A stretch of 64,000 nt of DNA from Euonymus europaeus. Taxonomy: Eukaryota > Streptophyta > Magnoliopsida > Celastrales > Celastraceae. How positions within the stretch are numbered: the stretch's first letter is position 1; the number at the start of each line of letters is the position of its first letter. Location: the NCBI GenBank assembly GCA_963580455.1, contig OY756968.1, forward strand, positions 8,469,544-8,533,543. The letters run 5' to 3'. The notes under the pieces are model-generated. The model did not search any database and was not told the DNA's origin. It saw nothing but the letters and a program-made list of their open reading frames with translations. The position numbers were made by a program, and so were the translations under genes. Below are positions 46,970 to 58,800 of the stretch, piece after piece.

Positions 46970-47081
46970 CCAGCGCTGGAAGTGCACTTGGCTCTGCCCA
47001 GAAAACGCTCTTCCAGCGCTCCAGCGCTGGAAGTGCACTTGGCTCTGCCCAGAAAATGCTCTTGCAGCGCTCCAGCGTTGG
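46970..47081. repeat. Three palindromes at an exact 51-bp period in the solo LTR
   Basis: CCAGCGCTGG at 46970-46979 and 47021-47030, and CCAGCGTTGG at 47072-47081, each preceded by GCGCT. The 51-bp unit also contains GTGCACTTGGCTCTGCCCAG. The array lies about 230-345 bp from the LTR start, close to the offset of the unrelated palindrome array in the F LTR (255-440 bp). Confidence 0.93.
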
Positions 47082-49315
47082 AAGGGCGCTCAACTCTGTT
47101 TTATATTTTTTCTATGTTTTCTACTTTCCCATTTACATCCGTCTCGGTCTAAGCTTCGATTTGATATATTATGGGCCCGAAACGGACATGTATCTAAAAC
47201 GTTATGGCTCATTTACCGAACCTAGCTCAAAACCATTATTCCATGATTTCGTACCTCACGGGTCATCCGAAACTCGACTCAAACTTAAATCTTTTTGGGT
47301 CGGGGTTTCACACCGCTGACATCTATCACAAGTTTTACAGAAATTCCAAGCATCTTTGAAAATAGTTGGCCAATAAAAACCAGCTTGAAATACCTTAAGT
47401 GCAGTCTTTTTAGCCCCAAAGTGCCCACCACATGTATGAGCATGGCAATGCTTCAACACGTCCCAGTGCTCATTCTGATTGATGCATCGCCGAATCACTT
47501 GGTCCGGACAAATCTTAAAAGGATATGGGTCATCCCATATATAGTCCTTAGCCCGTGAGATTATGTACTTCTTATCCTGGTAAGAGAAATTAGAGGAAAA
47601 TGTGTTAGTAACAAGATAGTTTACAATATCAGCATACCATGGAAGCTCGGCAATTGTGAAAAGATGTTCATTTGGAAAAGCTTCATGTAACGGCAACTCA
47701 TCGCTTTCTTGTGCAGGAAGTAACCGAGAGAGATGGTCAGCCACCACGTTCTCAACTCCCTTTTTGTCTTTTATCTCCAAATCAAATTCCTGCAACAAAA
47801 GAATCCAACGTATTAGTCGAGGTTTGGCATCTTTCTTGGTCATTAAGTACCTGAGGGCAGCATGGTCAGTAAACACAAGAACCCGTGACCCAAAGAGATA
47901 GGATCGAAATTTTTCTAAGGCGAACACCATGGCCAACAACTCTTTTTATGTGGTAGAGTAGTTGAGTTATGCGTCATTCAGCGTGCGGGAGGCATAGTAG
48001 ATAGCATATGGAAGCTTATCTTTCCGCTGACCCTAAACAGGCCCCAAAGAGTAATCGCTAGCATCGCACATTAACTCGAAGGGGAGTGTCCAATCGGGAG
48101 CTCGCATTATGGGTGCTGATGTAAATGCAATTTTTAGTTGCTCAAAAGCTACTTGACAGGCGTCGGTCCACACAAACTCAGCATCCTTGGTAAGCAAAGC
48201 ACACATTGGTCTAGATATTTTGGAAAAATCTCTGATAAAGCGCCTATAAAAATCAGCGTGTCCCAAAAAAATATGCACACCTTTGATTGTCATTGGTGGA
48301 GGTAACTTCGATATGGTCTCAATCTTGGCTTTATCAACAGCAATGCCATTGTGAGAAATTAAATGTCCCAATACTATACCCTCCTGCACCATAAAGTGAC
48401 ACTTCTCCCAATTGAGAACAAGGTTGGTTTCCTCACACCTCTCTAAAACTAATCTAAGATGCTCCAAATAATCATCAAAATCTGACCCAAACAAACTGAA
48501 ATTGTCCATAAAAACTTCAATGAAATTCTCAACCATGTCGGAGAAAATACTCATCATACACCTCTGGAATGTGGCTGGAGCATTACATAGCCCAAAAGGC
48601 ATACGACGATATGCAAAGGTGCCATATGGACAGGTAAATGTAGTCTTCTCTTGGTCCTCAGGTGCAATAGCTATCTGGTTATAACCGCTATACCCATCCA
48701 AAAAACAATAGTGGCTATGCCCTGCCAACCTTTCCAACATCTGATCAATGAAGGGCAAAGGAAAATGATCCTTCCTTGTTGCCGAATTCAATTTCCGATA
48801 GTCAATACACACTCTCCATCCTATGGTCATCCTTGTGGGTATCAACTCATTATTTGCATTCTACACCACAGTAATTCCACTCTTTTTTGGCACAACATGA
48901 ATTGGGCTCACCCACTTACTATCGGAAATTGGGTAAATCACACCCACATCTAACAACTTCATAATTTCAGCTTTCACCACATCCTTCATGTGCGGATTTA
49001 ATCTTCTTTGTGCCTCTCTAGTTGGTTTTGCGTCATTCTCCAAAAGAATCTGATGCATACACCTAGTGGGGCTGATCCCTTTTATATCTGCAATTGTCCA
49101 TCCCAAAGCTGTCTTGTGCTTCCTCAAAATTCGAAGTAACTTCTCCTCCTCCCCCAAACTTAAGTTGGCAGCCACAATTACAGGCAATGATTCATTGTCT
49201 TCCAAGTACATGTACTTCAAATGACTTGGCAATTGTTTCAATTCCAAACTATTTATATTATAATCAAATAACGAAATGACAAAATTCTTGTAGTGATTCA
49301 TTTAATGTCATGCCC

Positions 49316-49647
49316 ACATCCATGATCCAATGAAAATGTGTAAACAAAATGTCCCCATTGATGCAAAAAAAAATTGTTATGGGCCACCGAATCACTTCAT
49401 GGGATAACAAATTGTCTCTAATACAACTGAACTGGGCTGCCTTTTAAATTATTTAATTCAGCTACTAATTTATAACTGAGTTGGGTTTTGTTTTGAATTA
49501 TTTTATTAGGCCTATAGTACCATATTTGAGTGAAAGTGAATAAAGTCAAATCAGTCTGTTCAAGCATTCAAAAAATCTGAATTGGAAGAAAGTATAAAAA
49601 GTGGTGCAGAATATTAAGGAAAAATAGTACAATTCATACCATTGTCT
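49316..49647. other. Junction DNA between elements E and H, no feature seen
   Basis: AT-rich non-coding sequence. It may hold the missing 3' LTR of element H, but it shows no similarity I can see to the candidate LTR at 52530-52760. Confidence 0.4.
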
Positions 49648-52398
49648 TCATGTTTTTACTCCCATTGATTCAAAAAGACATTTGAGTTGCCAAATACCAA
49701 TGTTATAGACCAACTTTTTAAATGTTGCCGGTGGTAACGCCTTAGTGAATAAATCTGCTAGATTTTCACAAGAACAAACATGTCGAAGATCTATATCACT
49801 ACTCTTCTAGAGTTCATGTGTATTGAAGAATTTTTAGCGAGATATGTTTAGTTATGCCTTCTTTTATATATCCTCCTCAGAGCTGAGTCTTACATGCAGC
49901 ATTGTCTTCATACAATACTTTGGAAATATGCTTAACAAATGGTAATCCACACTTTTCTTGAATATGAGAAATCATTCCTCTTAATCACACGTATTTCTGA
50001 CTAGCTTCGTAAATTGACACTATATCAGAATGATTATAAGAAGATGTAGAAAAAGTTTTTATAAGTGTTTGCTTCACTGATTTCTAAGAAATAACAATAT
50101 TTGCAAAAAACAATATGTAGCCAGTTTGAGACTTTAGATTGTGAGGATCAGATAGTTAATCAACATCTGCATATCCAACCAACTGAGACTTAGGATCAAA
50201 TGAGTAGAATAGACCCAAGTTTGTTGTACCTCTTAGATAACACAAAATATGTTTAACTTCATTCCAATGTCGTCAAGTAGTAGAAAAACTATACTTTGCT
50301 AATAAATTCACAGTAAATGCAATATCTGGTATGGTGCAACTGGCTAGATACATCAAAGATCCAATTGTACTCAAACATAGTACTTCTGGACCAAGTAATG
50401 CCTCCCCCTCATCTTGAGGTCGAAATAGATATTTCTTAACACCAAGTAAACGAACTATCAATGGTGAACTCAAATAATGTACTTTATCCATGTAGAACTA
50501 CTTTAATACCCTTTTCAATTTAAGTAGATTGATGAAAAAAAAATTAACATTATTCAAATGTTTGATATGAATATTGCGATAATATTTTGTCTTTCCTAGA
50601 TCTTTCATCGCAAATTCTGCCTTTAAATACGCATGAAAAAATCAGATGATTTATAAATACTTCTTTAATAAGATATTCACTTAATCGATTGTGCCAAATG
50701 TGCCTAGATTATTTTAATTCATATAGTGAACGCTGGAGTTTGATTGAACACAATACTCTAGGTTTTGCTTCAGAAAGCCAAAATCTTTCAGGGATTTTCA
50801 TATAAATTTCACTATCCAGTGATCCATATAAATAAGTAGTTACTACCTCCTAAAGACACATAATCAGTCGTTCAACGACTTTTAAGCCGATTAAGAATAT
50901 AAAAGTAATTTCATCCATGACAGAAGAATATGTTTCATTATAATCAATTTCATGTCACTGCGAGAAACCTTGTGCTAAAAGTTTTGCTTTATAATGAGTA
51001 ATTCATTATTCTCATTTATCTTGCGCACAAATATCCATTTGTATCCTATTGGTTGAACACTGTTTGGTGTCTGGACTACAAGTCCAAAAACTTCTCTTTT
51101 TGATAAAAAAAAAATAATTATGTTGTCATACCTTCTTTTCATTTAGGTCAATCACTTCTGTATTGACATTCATCAACAGATTTAGGCTCAAAATCCTCAT
51201 TACTTATAATAATATATGTAGCAACTACATATGCAAATATATTGTCAACAATAATCTTACTTCCATCCCAACTTTCTTCATGAGTTATTGAGCGCTCAAT
51301 ATTTTCATCATCAGGTACCTGTATCTCTTCAAGAGCTATTTTTCAGAAGGTTGAGATTCATTAAGTATATTCTCTTCATGAGTAATCTCTACAAGAGTAT
51401 TCTCGAGAGGAGAAATATGCTCTTCTGGAGTAGGCTCTACTATAACTTTTGGTAGGAATTTGTGCATTTCTCTTTCGAAGAAATCTATCTTTAGCTCCTC
51501 GTGGTCTTTGATGTTTTTGACGTGATTTTAATTTATCACTTGTTGTTTTTCCTTCAGGGACACAGATCTGTGTAGTAGAACTTCTAGTTGGAATATGTGA
51601 CTGCAAAACCTGTGAAGTATCATTAAATGCATCAAGTAATCAATTAGTCATACCTTGTAAATGAACAATTTTCTGACCTTTAATTTCACACTAGTTTGTT
51701 TGTGGATCAAAATGAGGTTGTGTCACAATGTTCCAAGTAATATTATCATGCTTATTAGATAGAGAATCTTTGCTTTCTAAAGGAAGAAAAATAGATTCAT
51801 CAAAGTGATAATCTACAAACCTAACTGTGAAAATATCACCAATTAGTGGTTCAAGATATCAAATAATAAAAGGAGAATCAAAACTAACATAAATACCAAG
51901 TTAACATTGTGGTCACATCTTAGTGCGCTGTGAAGATGAAATAGGAACATAAATAACACAACCAAAAACATGAAAATGTAAAATATTAGGTCGATGACCT
52001 AGTTAGCCAGTTGTAAAGGTGAATATGAATGATGAGCAGATGTTCTAACTCTAATTAATAATGCAACATGTAATATGGCATGTCCCTAACCATTAAAAGG
52101 TAGTTTGCTTTTCAAAAGCGTAGGACTAGCAATCAACTGGAGAAGCTTTATTAGTGACTCTGCTAAACTATTTTGAGTATGAGTATATGTAACAAAATGT
52201 TTTGAATTCCTCATGAAGGTGGTGACAAAGGTTTATCATTGCTTCAACCCGATTCTGCGGGGTTTTGATATTTTCTTCTTTTATGGTATTGTCAAAAACC
52301 ACAACTTTCAGGTGAGTCTCAACATCAACAATCCATGAAAGATAATTTCTTCCAGAAACATCAAGTGTCATAAACTCTAAACTTTTCAATTTCGACAT
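49648..52398 (-). pseudogene. Internally deleted Ty1/copia gag-pol (element H)
   Basis: From 52398 down: gag start MSKLKSLEFMTLDVSGRNYL. The frame then jumps to the integrase C-terminal part (AESLIKLLQLIASPTLLKSK, SYSPLQLA, a degenerate FGCVIYVPIS and FDSPFII), so most of gag, protease and the integrase core are gone. Next come a connector (IPTRSSTTQI), YKWIFVRKINENNELL from RT, an RT end (PDIAFTVNLLAKYS at about 50300) and RNase H (QLVGYADVD, DNAACKTQL, a SLRRY tail). The YVDD region is missing. Stops throughout. Confidence 0.85.
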
Positions 52399-52529
52399 AA
52401 TGAAAATATTATAATAAACATAGGAAATATAAGTATAAGGATTGCTTACTTACAACCTAAAAAGTTTGCTTTTGGTACAATGGCAAAGACTCGTGCTGAT
52501 AATTTATTGAAATTAAGTGACTTCAAAAA

Positions 52530-52760
52530 ACATCGATGATACAATATTATAGTAGATTTAGGGAGAGAGAGAGATAAAGAAAGAAAAATAGAGAGAGAGT
52601 GCATAGAGAATTTTAGAAGATGTAGTATATCTCTTCTTTCCCGTTTGTATCTACATATATATAATATGATTGATACATAAATGTCAACAAGTATTCATGT
52701 TCATGGGTCATCCACAATTAATAAGGACAACGATTTATAACATAGAAAATCTAGATGGTG
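52530..52760 (-). repeat. Probable 5' LTR portion of element H
   Basis: On the minus strand a TATATATGTAG box (about 52655-52668) is followed by a GA/CT-rich leader with GAGAGAGAGA runs, and TTATCAGCACGAG lies between this and the gag start, where a PBS would be. Outer limits are not fixed because no second LTR was found. Confidence 0.45.
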
Positions 52761-53250
52761 GCAAGATTGTATAAACTAATGTTCAAAAGTGTTGTAAATT
52801 CACGGCCCCATACACACCAACAACATTATCCGCTTTAGGTTATCCAGTTCTTGAGAATAAATAGGACCCACATGGCTTAGTTGCTCCCAAGTCTAGCAAG
52901 TGGACTTGGCTTCAACTCACTTAAATAAGGGAAAAGACATTGTTAGTGGTTGTGGAGAGCTTTTACCAATATATACCACTCAATTGGGACATCAGTTTGG
53001 GACATGCCCAACTGATGAGTATGAAATGTACTCATGTTTATGGTGTTAAATATCCAATTTTTATGAGATTTTGGCACAAAGTATTTTCCAATTGCATGAT
53101 TTAATGAACAAATACAACTGGAATAGTTTTAATTACAATATTTAATTATGGGTAAAATATAAGCCAAGGGCGACCTACGTGCGGCCATGAATTGTGGGTT
53201 TCCATATTCGAGTCCAATTGATGTGACAGTAGGATCAATTGCTTTTGAGG
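52761..53250. other. Non-coding DNA, nothing recognised
   Basis: No frame or repeat stands out. Confidence 0.5.
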
Positions 53251-53256
53251 TTAAAA

Positions 53257-54155
53257 CCAAGGTTGTCAGAACTAGACCGATTGGTCTAATTTAATCGATG
53301 ATCAGTCATCTGTTCGGTCCAATATGGGTTGTGAGAGCCGGCCAATTCTTGGTTGGACCGGTTGGTCCATATGAATTGATTGAGCTGGTTTTGATAGTAA
53401 TTGGAATATTCCTTTTAGTTGAGTTAGAACCCATGACCTTCTAGTAAAAGTTAGTTTTATATCCAACTAAGCTATAGAAGTTTGTTGACTTAAGGTGAAA
53501 CATTAATTAATATAGCATATTTCTCAAGTTTATTTCCTTAGAGTGAAACATTAATTAAATTTATTAAATATATAGTATTTCTCAAAACTATGTATAAAAA
53601 TATATTATATATATGCCTATGTTTATATAATAAATATAGCAGTAACATATTTGTTGAAGATATTTGTGTGTACACACAAACATTTATTTCAAATAGTTAA
53701 TTTTTTTCATATATTTATATTGTCGATCACAAACTTTTTGACATAAAGGCTTATATGATGATGATGATGAAAATTGTTTGCAATATGCATATGTTTCACT
53801 CATATAATTCTTAATTTGAAATGTAATAAAAATTTAATTTTCATTTAGAATTATATGATTACATAATTAATTTTTATTTTTTTTTATCATTGACATATTA
53901 GTTTTTTTGTTAAATCAATACTTAAGAACCTATGAAAAGTTGCGGTTTTTTTAATAAAAAAACATATCACTGTTGTATTTTTATATTATTATGAGTATTA
54001 TAAAATATAAAATATTTTTAATTACTATTTACAATATATAAATATATATATAATAATTAATAACATTGAACCCAGTTTGAACCACGGTTGAACCATTAAA
54101 CCATGAACCAAAGAATTTTTTGGTTCAATGACCGGTCCGATTTTCAAAACCTTGG
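53257..54155. mobile_element. MITE-like non-autonomous DNA element
   Basis: The ends are CCAAGGTTGTCAGAAC...GACCGA and, read inverted, CCAAGGTTTTGAAAATC.GGACCGG, flanked by TTAAAA at 53251-53256 and 54156-54161. Both subterminal regions repeat GGTTCAACC/ACCGGTC-like words on both strands. The interior is AT-rich with no frame; 53418-53475 contains a tRNA-like GTTAGAACCCATGACC string. The terminal repeats are imperfect, so the superfamily is not assigned. Confidence 0.6.
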
Positions 54156-54189
54156 TTAAAACAGAAAAGCCCTAGCCGCTAGTGGCCAT

Positions 54190-54958
54190 AACGGATTTTC
54201 CATAATACAGAAGGCAGAGAGGAGGCACTTCAAGCGTTGCACTTTCTTCATCTTTCTCCATTGATTCAAACAATTTCCTAAGTATTTTAATGATTTGCAT
54301 TATAATTATGTGTAACTAAATACTTTTTAGCTAGGATTTGGTATTTTATTCTAGTAAAACCTTGTGCACAAATTGATTGTTGATTAAACTGGTTTTATTC
54401 ATTATTTTTTGAATTTATTATTGATTTTCTATTGTTATGCATCTCTGGCCATCATCTTTAGGAATTATTAGTTGAATATATTTGGCTGACTATGACCCGG
54501 TGTTTAATGATGTAACAAAAACTTGTTTTGCGATTCAGGTTTAGGAATATTGAACATAATTGATTGAGTAATAAAACATTGTCCTAAGTTGTGCAGTTGT
54601 CAATTTTCAAGTGTTGATGCTTGTCTTATGAAATTCTTAGGAAAGACCAAACCAAGACTCTTTTGATAAGAAAATACCTTGAGCTGGACCAAATTCTTTC
54701 AATTGACGTAGTTAAATTCTTAATTTATTTCATTATAATTTTCATCCATTATTGAACTAATAGTTTTATTTAAGATATTTAATTTAGCTATCATTAGTTA
54801 AAGCATTCAAATTAGTTTACACTATTGTTTGTCTTTCACTTGGTTTTTGCAATAGTCTCTATGCATTCAATCTCTTTCACTATTTACTATTTTGCAACCC
54901 TACACTTGAGATTGGGTAAAACCAGTCGGTATTTATTGTGATAAAAAATGTATCAACC
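54190..54958 (+). repeat. Truncated LTR of the element E family, plus orientation
   Basis: Shares diverged blocks with the inverted element E LTR: GGCTGACTATGACCCGGTGTTT (shown in part by 54482-54504), AGGAAAGACCAAACCAAGA, GAGCTGGACCAAA, and the end block GAGATTGGGTAAAACCAGT...ATCAACCA. No PBS or gag follows. Confidence 0.7.
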
Positions 54959-55083
54959 ACCAATTGATGTGGGATATTTGGTCCTTAAAAAAGGGACAGT
55001 GACGATAAAAAATCAGCACAAGAGCTGCTCGAAGAAGTCCCGCTCAAAAGCAATCAAATAACATGAGGTGAAACAATCCCTTA

Positions 55084-55329
55084 GAGTGTGTTTGGATTGA
55101 GGGAAGAGATGAGGAGGAAAACTCATTAAAAGAAAATAAATGAAGATAAGAAAATTTAGAATATTTTCCCCTTCTCATGTTTCGATATGTTGGGGGATCG
55201 GTTTGTTAAACAAAAAATTACTGAACCAAATCTCTCCCTTTAGTTTTTTTTTCAACCTATCCAAATAACACAATTGATAATTGATAAGAAAATCAATTTT
55301 CTTCTCTTCCCCTCCTCAAAAACACACTC
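55084..55329. mobile_element. MITE with GAGTGTGTTTGG-type terminal inverted repeats
   Basis: 246 bp. The left end GAGTGTGTTTGGATTGAGG is mirrored by the right end CCTCCTCAAAAACACACTC. TTA (55081-55083) and TAA (55330-55332) flank it, which suggests the three-base TWA target of PIF/Harbinger Tourist-like MITEs, although the two copies are not identical. No coding capacity. Confidence 0.75.
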
Positions 55330-55441
55330 TAAAGGAAAAAAACCATCACTAAAAATATGAATATGATTCATCACGAGAACAACTTTCTAGGGATAGATCT
55401 ACTAACTAACTAGACAATATCAACAGAGCACTCTAGTTTGT

Positions 55442-55857
55442 TGTCAGGAACCCTTGAGGAATTTCTTCTGTTATTCATGCATCAAGTCGTTCGGGAGGTT
55501 ATTCCACGTGGAGCTGGAATCTTGTTCAGAAAGTTATTCAATTTGTTGAAATTAGTTACAATTTAGTCTACGTGGAGTTCTCTTATTGGAGAGCTAATTC
55601 ATGGCATGGCTTGTTCGTTGATTTTACTATAAATAGAAGGACTGTTATGATGAGAAGATATTGAATCTTTGCATAAACTTCTGTATTGTTCTTTACATTT
55701 CTGGAGAGATTTAGCCTAGCTTCGACTGGTTTGCTCTCATTTTCCTCTTGTTCTTGTTAAACAAATTCATCAATAAAAGCTCAGTATTCCCTTTCCATTA
55801 TAGATTCAATTGTGTATTCCTAAACTGAATACTTGTTGGATATTAGAGGTTTTGACA
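55442..55857 (+). repeat. 5' LTR of element I
   Basis: 416 bp, TGTCAGGAACCC...TTTTGACA. Contains a TATA box at 55628 and a polyadenylation-type AATAAA at 55772-55777. Its first 150-190 bp match the LTR fragments at 60515 and 62128. Confidence 0.92.
55628..55636 (+). promoter_or_regulatory. TATA box of the element I LTR
   Basis: TATAAATAG about 140 bases before AATAAA; transcription would be expected to start near 55660. Confidence 0.7.
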
Positions 55858-55860
55858 TAT

Positions 55861-55873
55861 TGGTATCGAAGCC
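55861..55873 (+). other. Primer-binding site of element I
   Basis: TGGTATCGAAGCC, three bases after the LTR end, matches the initiator tRNA-Met PBS at its first seven bases. Confidence 0.85.
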
Positions 55874-55896
55874 GTTCTTTTCTCTACCGTCTCACA

Positions 55897-58800
55897 ATGG
55901 TTTCGAAACATGAATTGGATCAGCAGATGGCATCAATACGTGATTCCATGGCAGAAATGAAAGGTATGTTGGAAGAATCAATTGAAAATAGGGTGGCACA
56001 ATCTGTTCAACAATCTATGGCTGCTATGATGGAACAGTTACGTGAATTAGGGCTGCATAGAGCTCCCCAAATACCACCTGAACCACCAATATTACCTCCA
56101 GTACAGCAGAATCATGGTGATCGAATGGATCTGGAATTTACTCATAGAGGACCACGATTGGACTTTCCAAGATTTTCTAGTGAGGATTTTAATCTTTGGC
56201 TTATAAAAGCTGATCAATATTTTGGATATTATCAAACACCTCTACCTAATAGGGTACGCATGGCTTCTTTTTACTTTGAGGGTCCTGCTATGATGTGGTA
56301 TCAGCATTTAATTCTCTCTCGTAGAATTAATTCTTTTGCTGAGTTAGAAGTTGCAATGAGAAATAGGTTTTGTCCGACAGAAGAGCCTAATCCCATGGAG
56401 GAATTAATGGCAATAAGGCAAGAAACATCGGTGGAGGATTACAAGATTAAGTTCAAAATGGTGATTGTGAAATTGTATGACTTGCCTGAACAATACAAGA
56501 TCAGTCCCTTCTTGGGGGGTTTAAAAGAGGAAATTAAAGAAGCTGTCAGAGTCATGAATCCAAGGACTCTTTTAGATGCTTTTAAGTTTTCTAGTAGGCA
56601 AGAACGAAGTTTCTTGACTACCAAGAAAGCTTTACAATCTGTGGTGGGTGATATTAAGAGTACAATACTGCCAAAACAACCAAGTCCTTTGAATCAATCC
56701 AATTCCCTTACTCTCCAGAATCCACGTCCTAAGCCTTTGTCTGTTCAAAGAATTACACCACAGCAAATTCAAGAAAAGAAAGATAAAGGTTTGTGTTTTA
56801 AGTGTGATGGAAAATGGGGTCCTGGACATAAATGTGCAGTTCCAAAATTATTCTGTATTGAGATGGAGGAGGATAATAATGAGGACTATGTACATCAGGT
56901 TTATGCTTTAGGGGGATCATTCGAGGGGACATCTTCTGTCCAGATTGGGGATGATATGATTAATCCTTTTGCAATGGACCAGTAAGATCAGTCTAGTAGT
57001 TCTCCAGTAGTTTCTTTATATGTCATGACTGGAATTTTTGGCCCAAAGACGATGAGATTGAGAGGTGTTATTGGAAGAGTTTCTTTACTCATCATGGTGG
57101 ACAGTGGTTCTACCCACAATTTCTTGAATATTCAGTCTGCCAACAGGATGGGGGTGAATGTGGGTTTAGTACAGGAAAAACAAAGATCCTCTCCTGTTAA
57201 AATAGCAAATGGTGAGTTGATGAGCTGTTATGGAAAAACTGGTTTGCTATCTTTGGGTTGTCAAGGATATGTATTCCAAATTGAATGTTATACAGTTGAT
57301 TTGGGAGAATATGACTTGATTTTGGGTATTGAATGGCTTAAGAACCTTGGTGACATTAGTTGGAATTTCAAAGCTTTAACTATGTCTTTTATGTGGAATG
57401 GTCGAGATTGCATGTTGCAAGGCATTACTTCATCCCAAGAGACATTTGTTTCTATTACTAACAATGAGGAGTTGGTTCCTTATGTTACTTCAGAGATGCT
57501 ATGTCAGACAGTAACCATTTCTCAGACAGTGGTTCCTTCTGTGTCTGATTAGGCTATTCAAAGTATACTAGATCAGTACAAGGATGTGTTTGTTGAGCCT
57601 AAGAGTCTGCCCCCTACTAGACTTCATGATCATAGAATTGTGTTGAAAGATGGGACGAATCCAATCAACTTGAAACCTTACAGGTATCCTCATTCTCAAA
57701 AGTCTGAGATAGACAAGATTGTTTCTGAATTATTGGGCAATAGAGTAATCAGACCTAGTTTAAGTCCATACTCTAGTCCAATTTTGTTGGTGAAAAAAAC
57801 TGATAACACATGGAGGTTGTGTATTGATTATAGGGCTTTGAATAAAGCTACAGTCAAGGACAAGTTCCCTATACCTGTCATTGAAGAATTACTAGATGAA
57901 CTCTATGGGGCAGAAGTGTTTTCTAAGCTTGATCTGAGATCTGGATATCATCAAATCAGGATGTATGCTCCTGATATTGAGAAAACTGCCTTTAGAACAC
58001 ATGAGGGGCATTTTGAATTTTCATTGATGCCTTTTGGCCTCACCAATGCTCCATCTACATTCTAGAGTTTGATGAATGAAGTCTTTAAGCCATACTTAAG
58101 GAAGTTTATTCTGGTTTTTTTTGATAAAATTTTAGTTTACAGCAAGTCTATGGCAGATCATGTGCAACACTTGATAGCAACTTTGGAACTGCTGAGAAAC
58201 AACACTCTATTTGCAAAAATGACAAAATGTCAATTTGCAGCATCTGAAGTGTCTTATTTAGGCCATTTGGTGGGGAAGGAAGGGGTTAAGGCTGATCCCA
58301 ATAAGGTAGTTGCAATGACCAATTGGCCTACTCCTTCAACTGTGAAGGCATTGAGAGGATTTTTGGGCTTGTGTGGCTATTATAGAAAATTTATACAGCA
58401 CTATGCCTCTCTTGTTATGCCACTGAATAAACTGTTACAAAAAGATGGATTCCATTGGACTGAGGAATCTGATAGGGCCTTTGAGTCTTTGAAAAGGGTA
58501 ATGGCTGCACCACCAGTGCTCACTCTTCCTGATTTTGGTGAAATATTTTATATAGAATGTGATGCCTGTGGTAGTGGGATTGGGGCTGTTCTTTTGCAGA
58601 GAGAACATCCATTGGCTTTCTTCAGTGCTGCTTTGAAAGGAAAGTCATTGTTATATTCTACATATGAGAAAGAATTTTTGGCTTTAGTATCTGCTATACA
58701 GAAATGGAGGCCATACCTGTTGGGCCATTATTTCATTGTAAGGACAGATCATTTTAGTCTCAAATATCTTCTTGAACAGAAGATTGGGACTGTTTTTCAA

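Larger units (their letters stand above)
45182..47312 (-). mobile_element. Tekay-like solo LTR inside element E integrase
   Basis: 2,131 bp. Read on the minus strand it begins TGTGAAACCCCGACCC and ends GGGGCGTCACA, closely like the ends of the element F LTR. It shares inner blocks such as the CTCCGATATACGGGGAGGTG stretch. No gag-pol is present, and target duplication CCGCT is at 45177-45181 and 47313-47317, so it is a clean solo LTR. It belongs to a different subfamily from F because most of the body differs. Confidence 0.92.
44214..49301 (-). pseudogene. Pol (RT, RNase H, integrase) of element E, split and mutated
   Basis: From 49301 downward: the RT lead-in (KYMYLEDNESLPVIVAANLS, AEIMKLLDVGVIYPISDSKW); a stop near 48865; RT with WRVCIDYRKLNSATRKDHF and an active site reading FMDN at 48512-48501 instead of FMDD; stops near 48030, 47970 and 47945 in RNase H; then [20 protein letters not shown] and the integrase zinc finger ([21 protein letters not shown]). 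The 2.1-kb solo LTR sits after CQR. The core resumes at 45181 with [25 protein letters not shown] and [16 protein letters not shown], so D, D and E are present, and ends with HGPYVISAV. Inactive because of stops, insertion and active-site loss. Confidence 0.93.
40213..49315 (-). mobile_element. Athila-like Ty3/gypsy element E, 5'-truncated
   Basis: Minus-strand element with a 3' LTR at the left, a purine tract, an accessory frame in env position (43222-42029) and pol (49301-44214). Gag, protease and the 5' LTR are absent: recognisable coding ends near 49301 and unrelated sequence follows. A Tekay-like solo LTR (45182-47312) interrupts integrase. Because only one LTR remains, no target duplication can be tested. 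Confidence 0.85.

Noticed and set aside
53418..53475. tRNA-like segment in the MITE-like element
   Set aside because: Only a T-arm-like string is present; no full tRNA or SINE A/B box pair with a tail.
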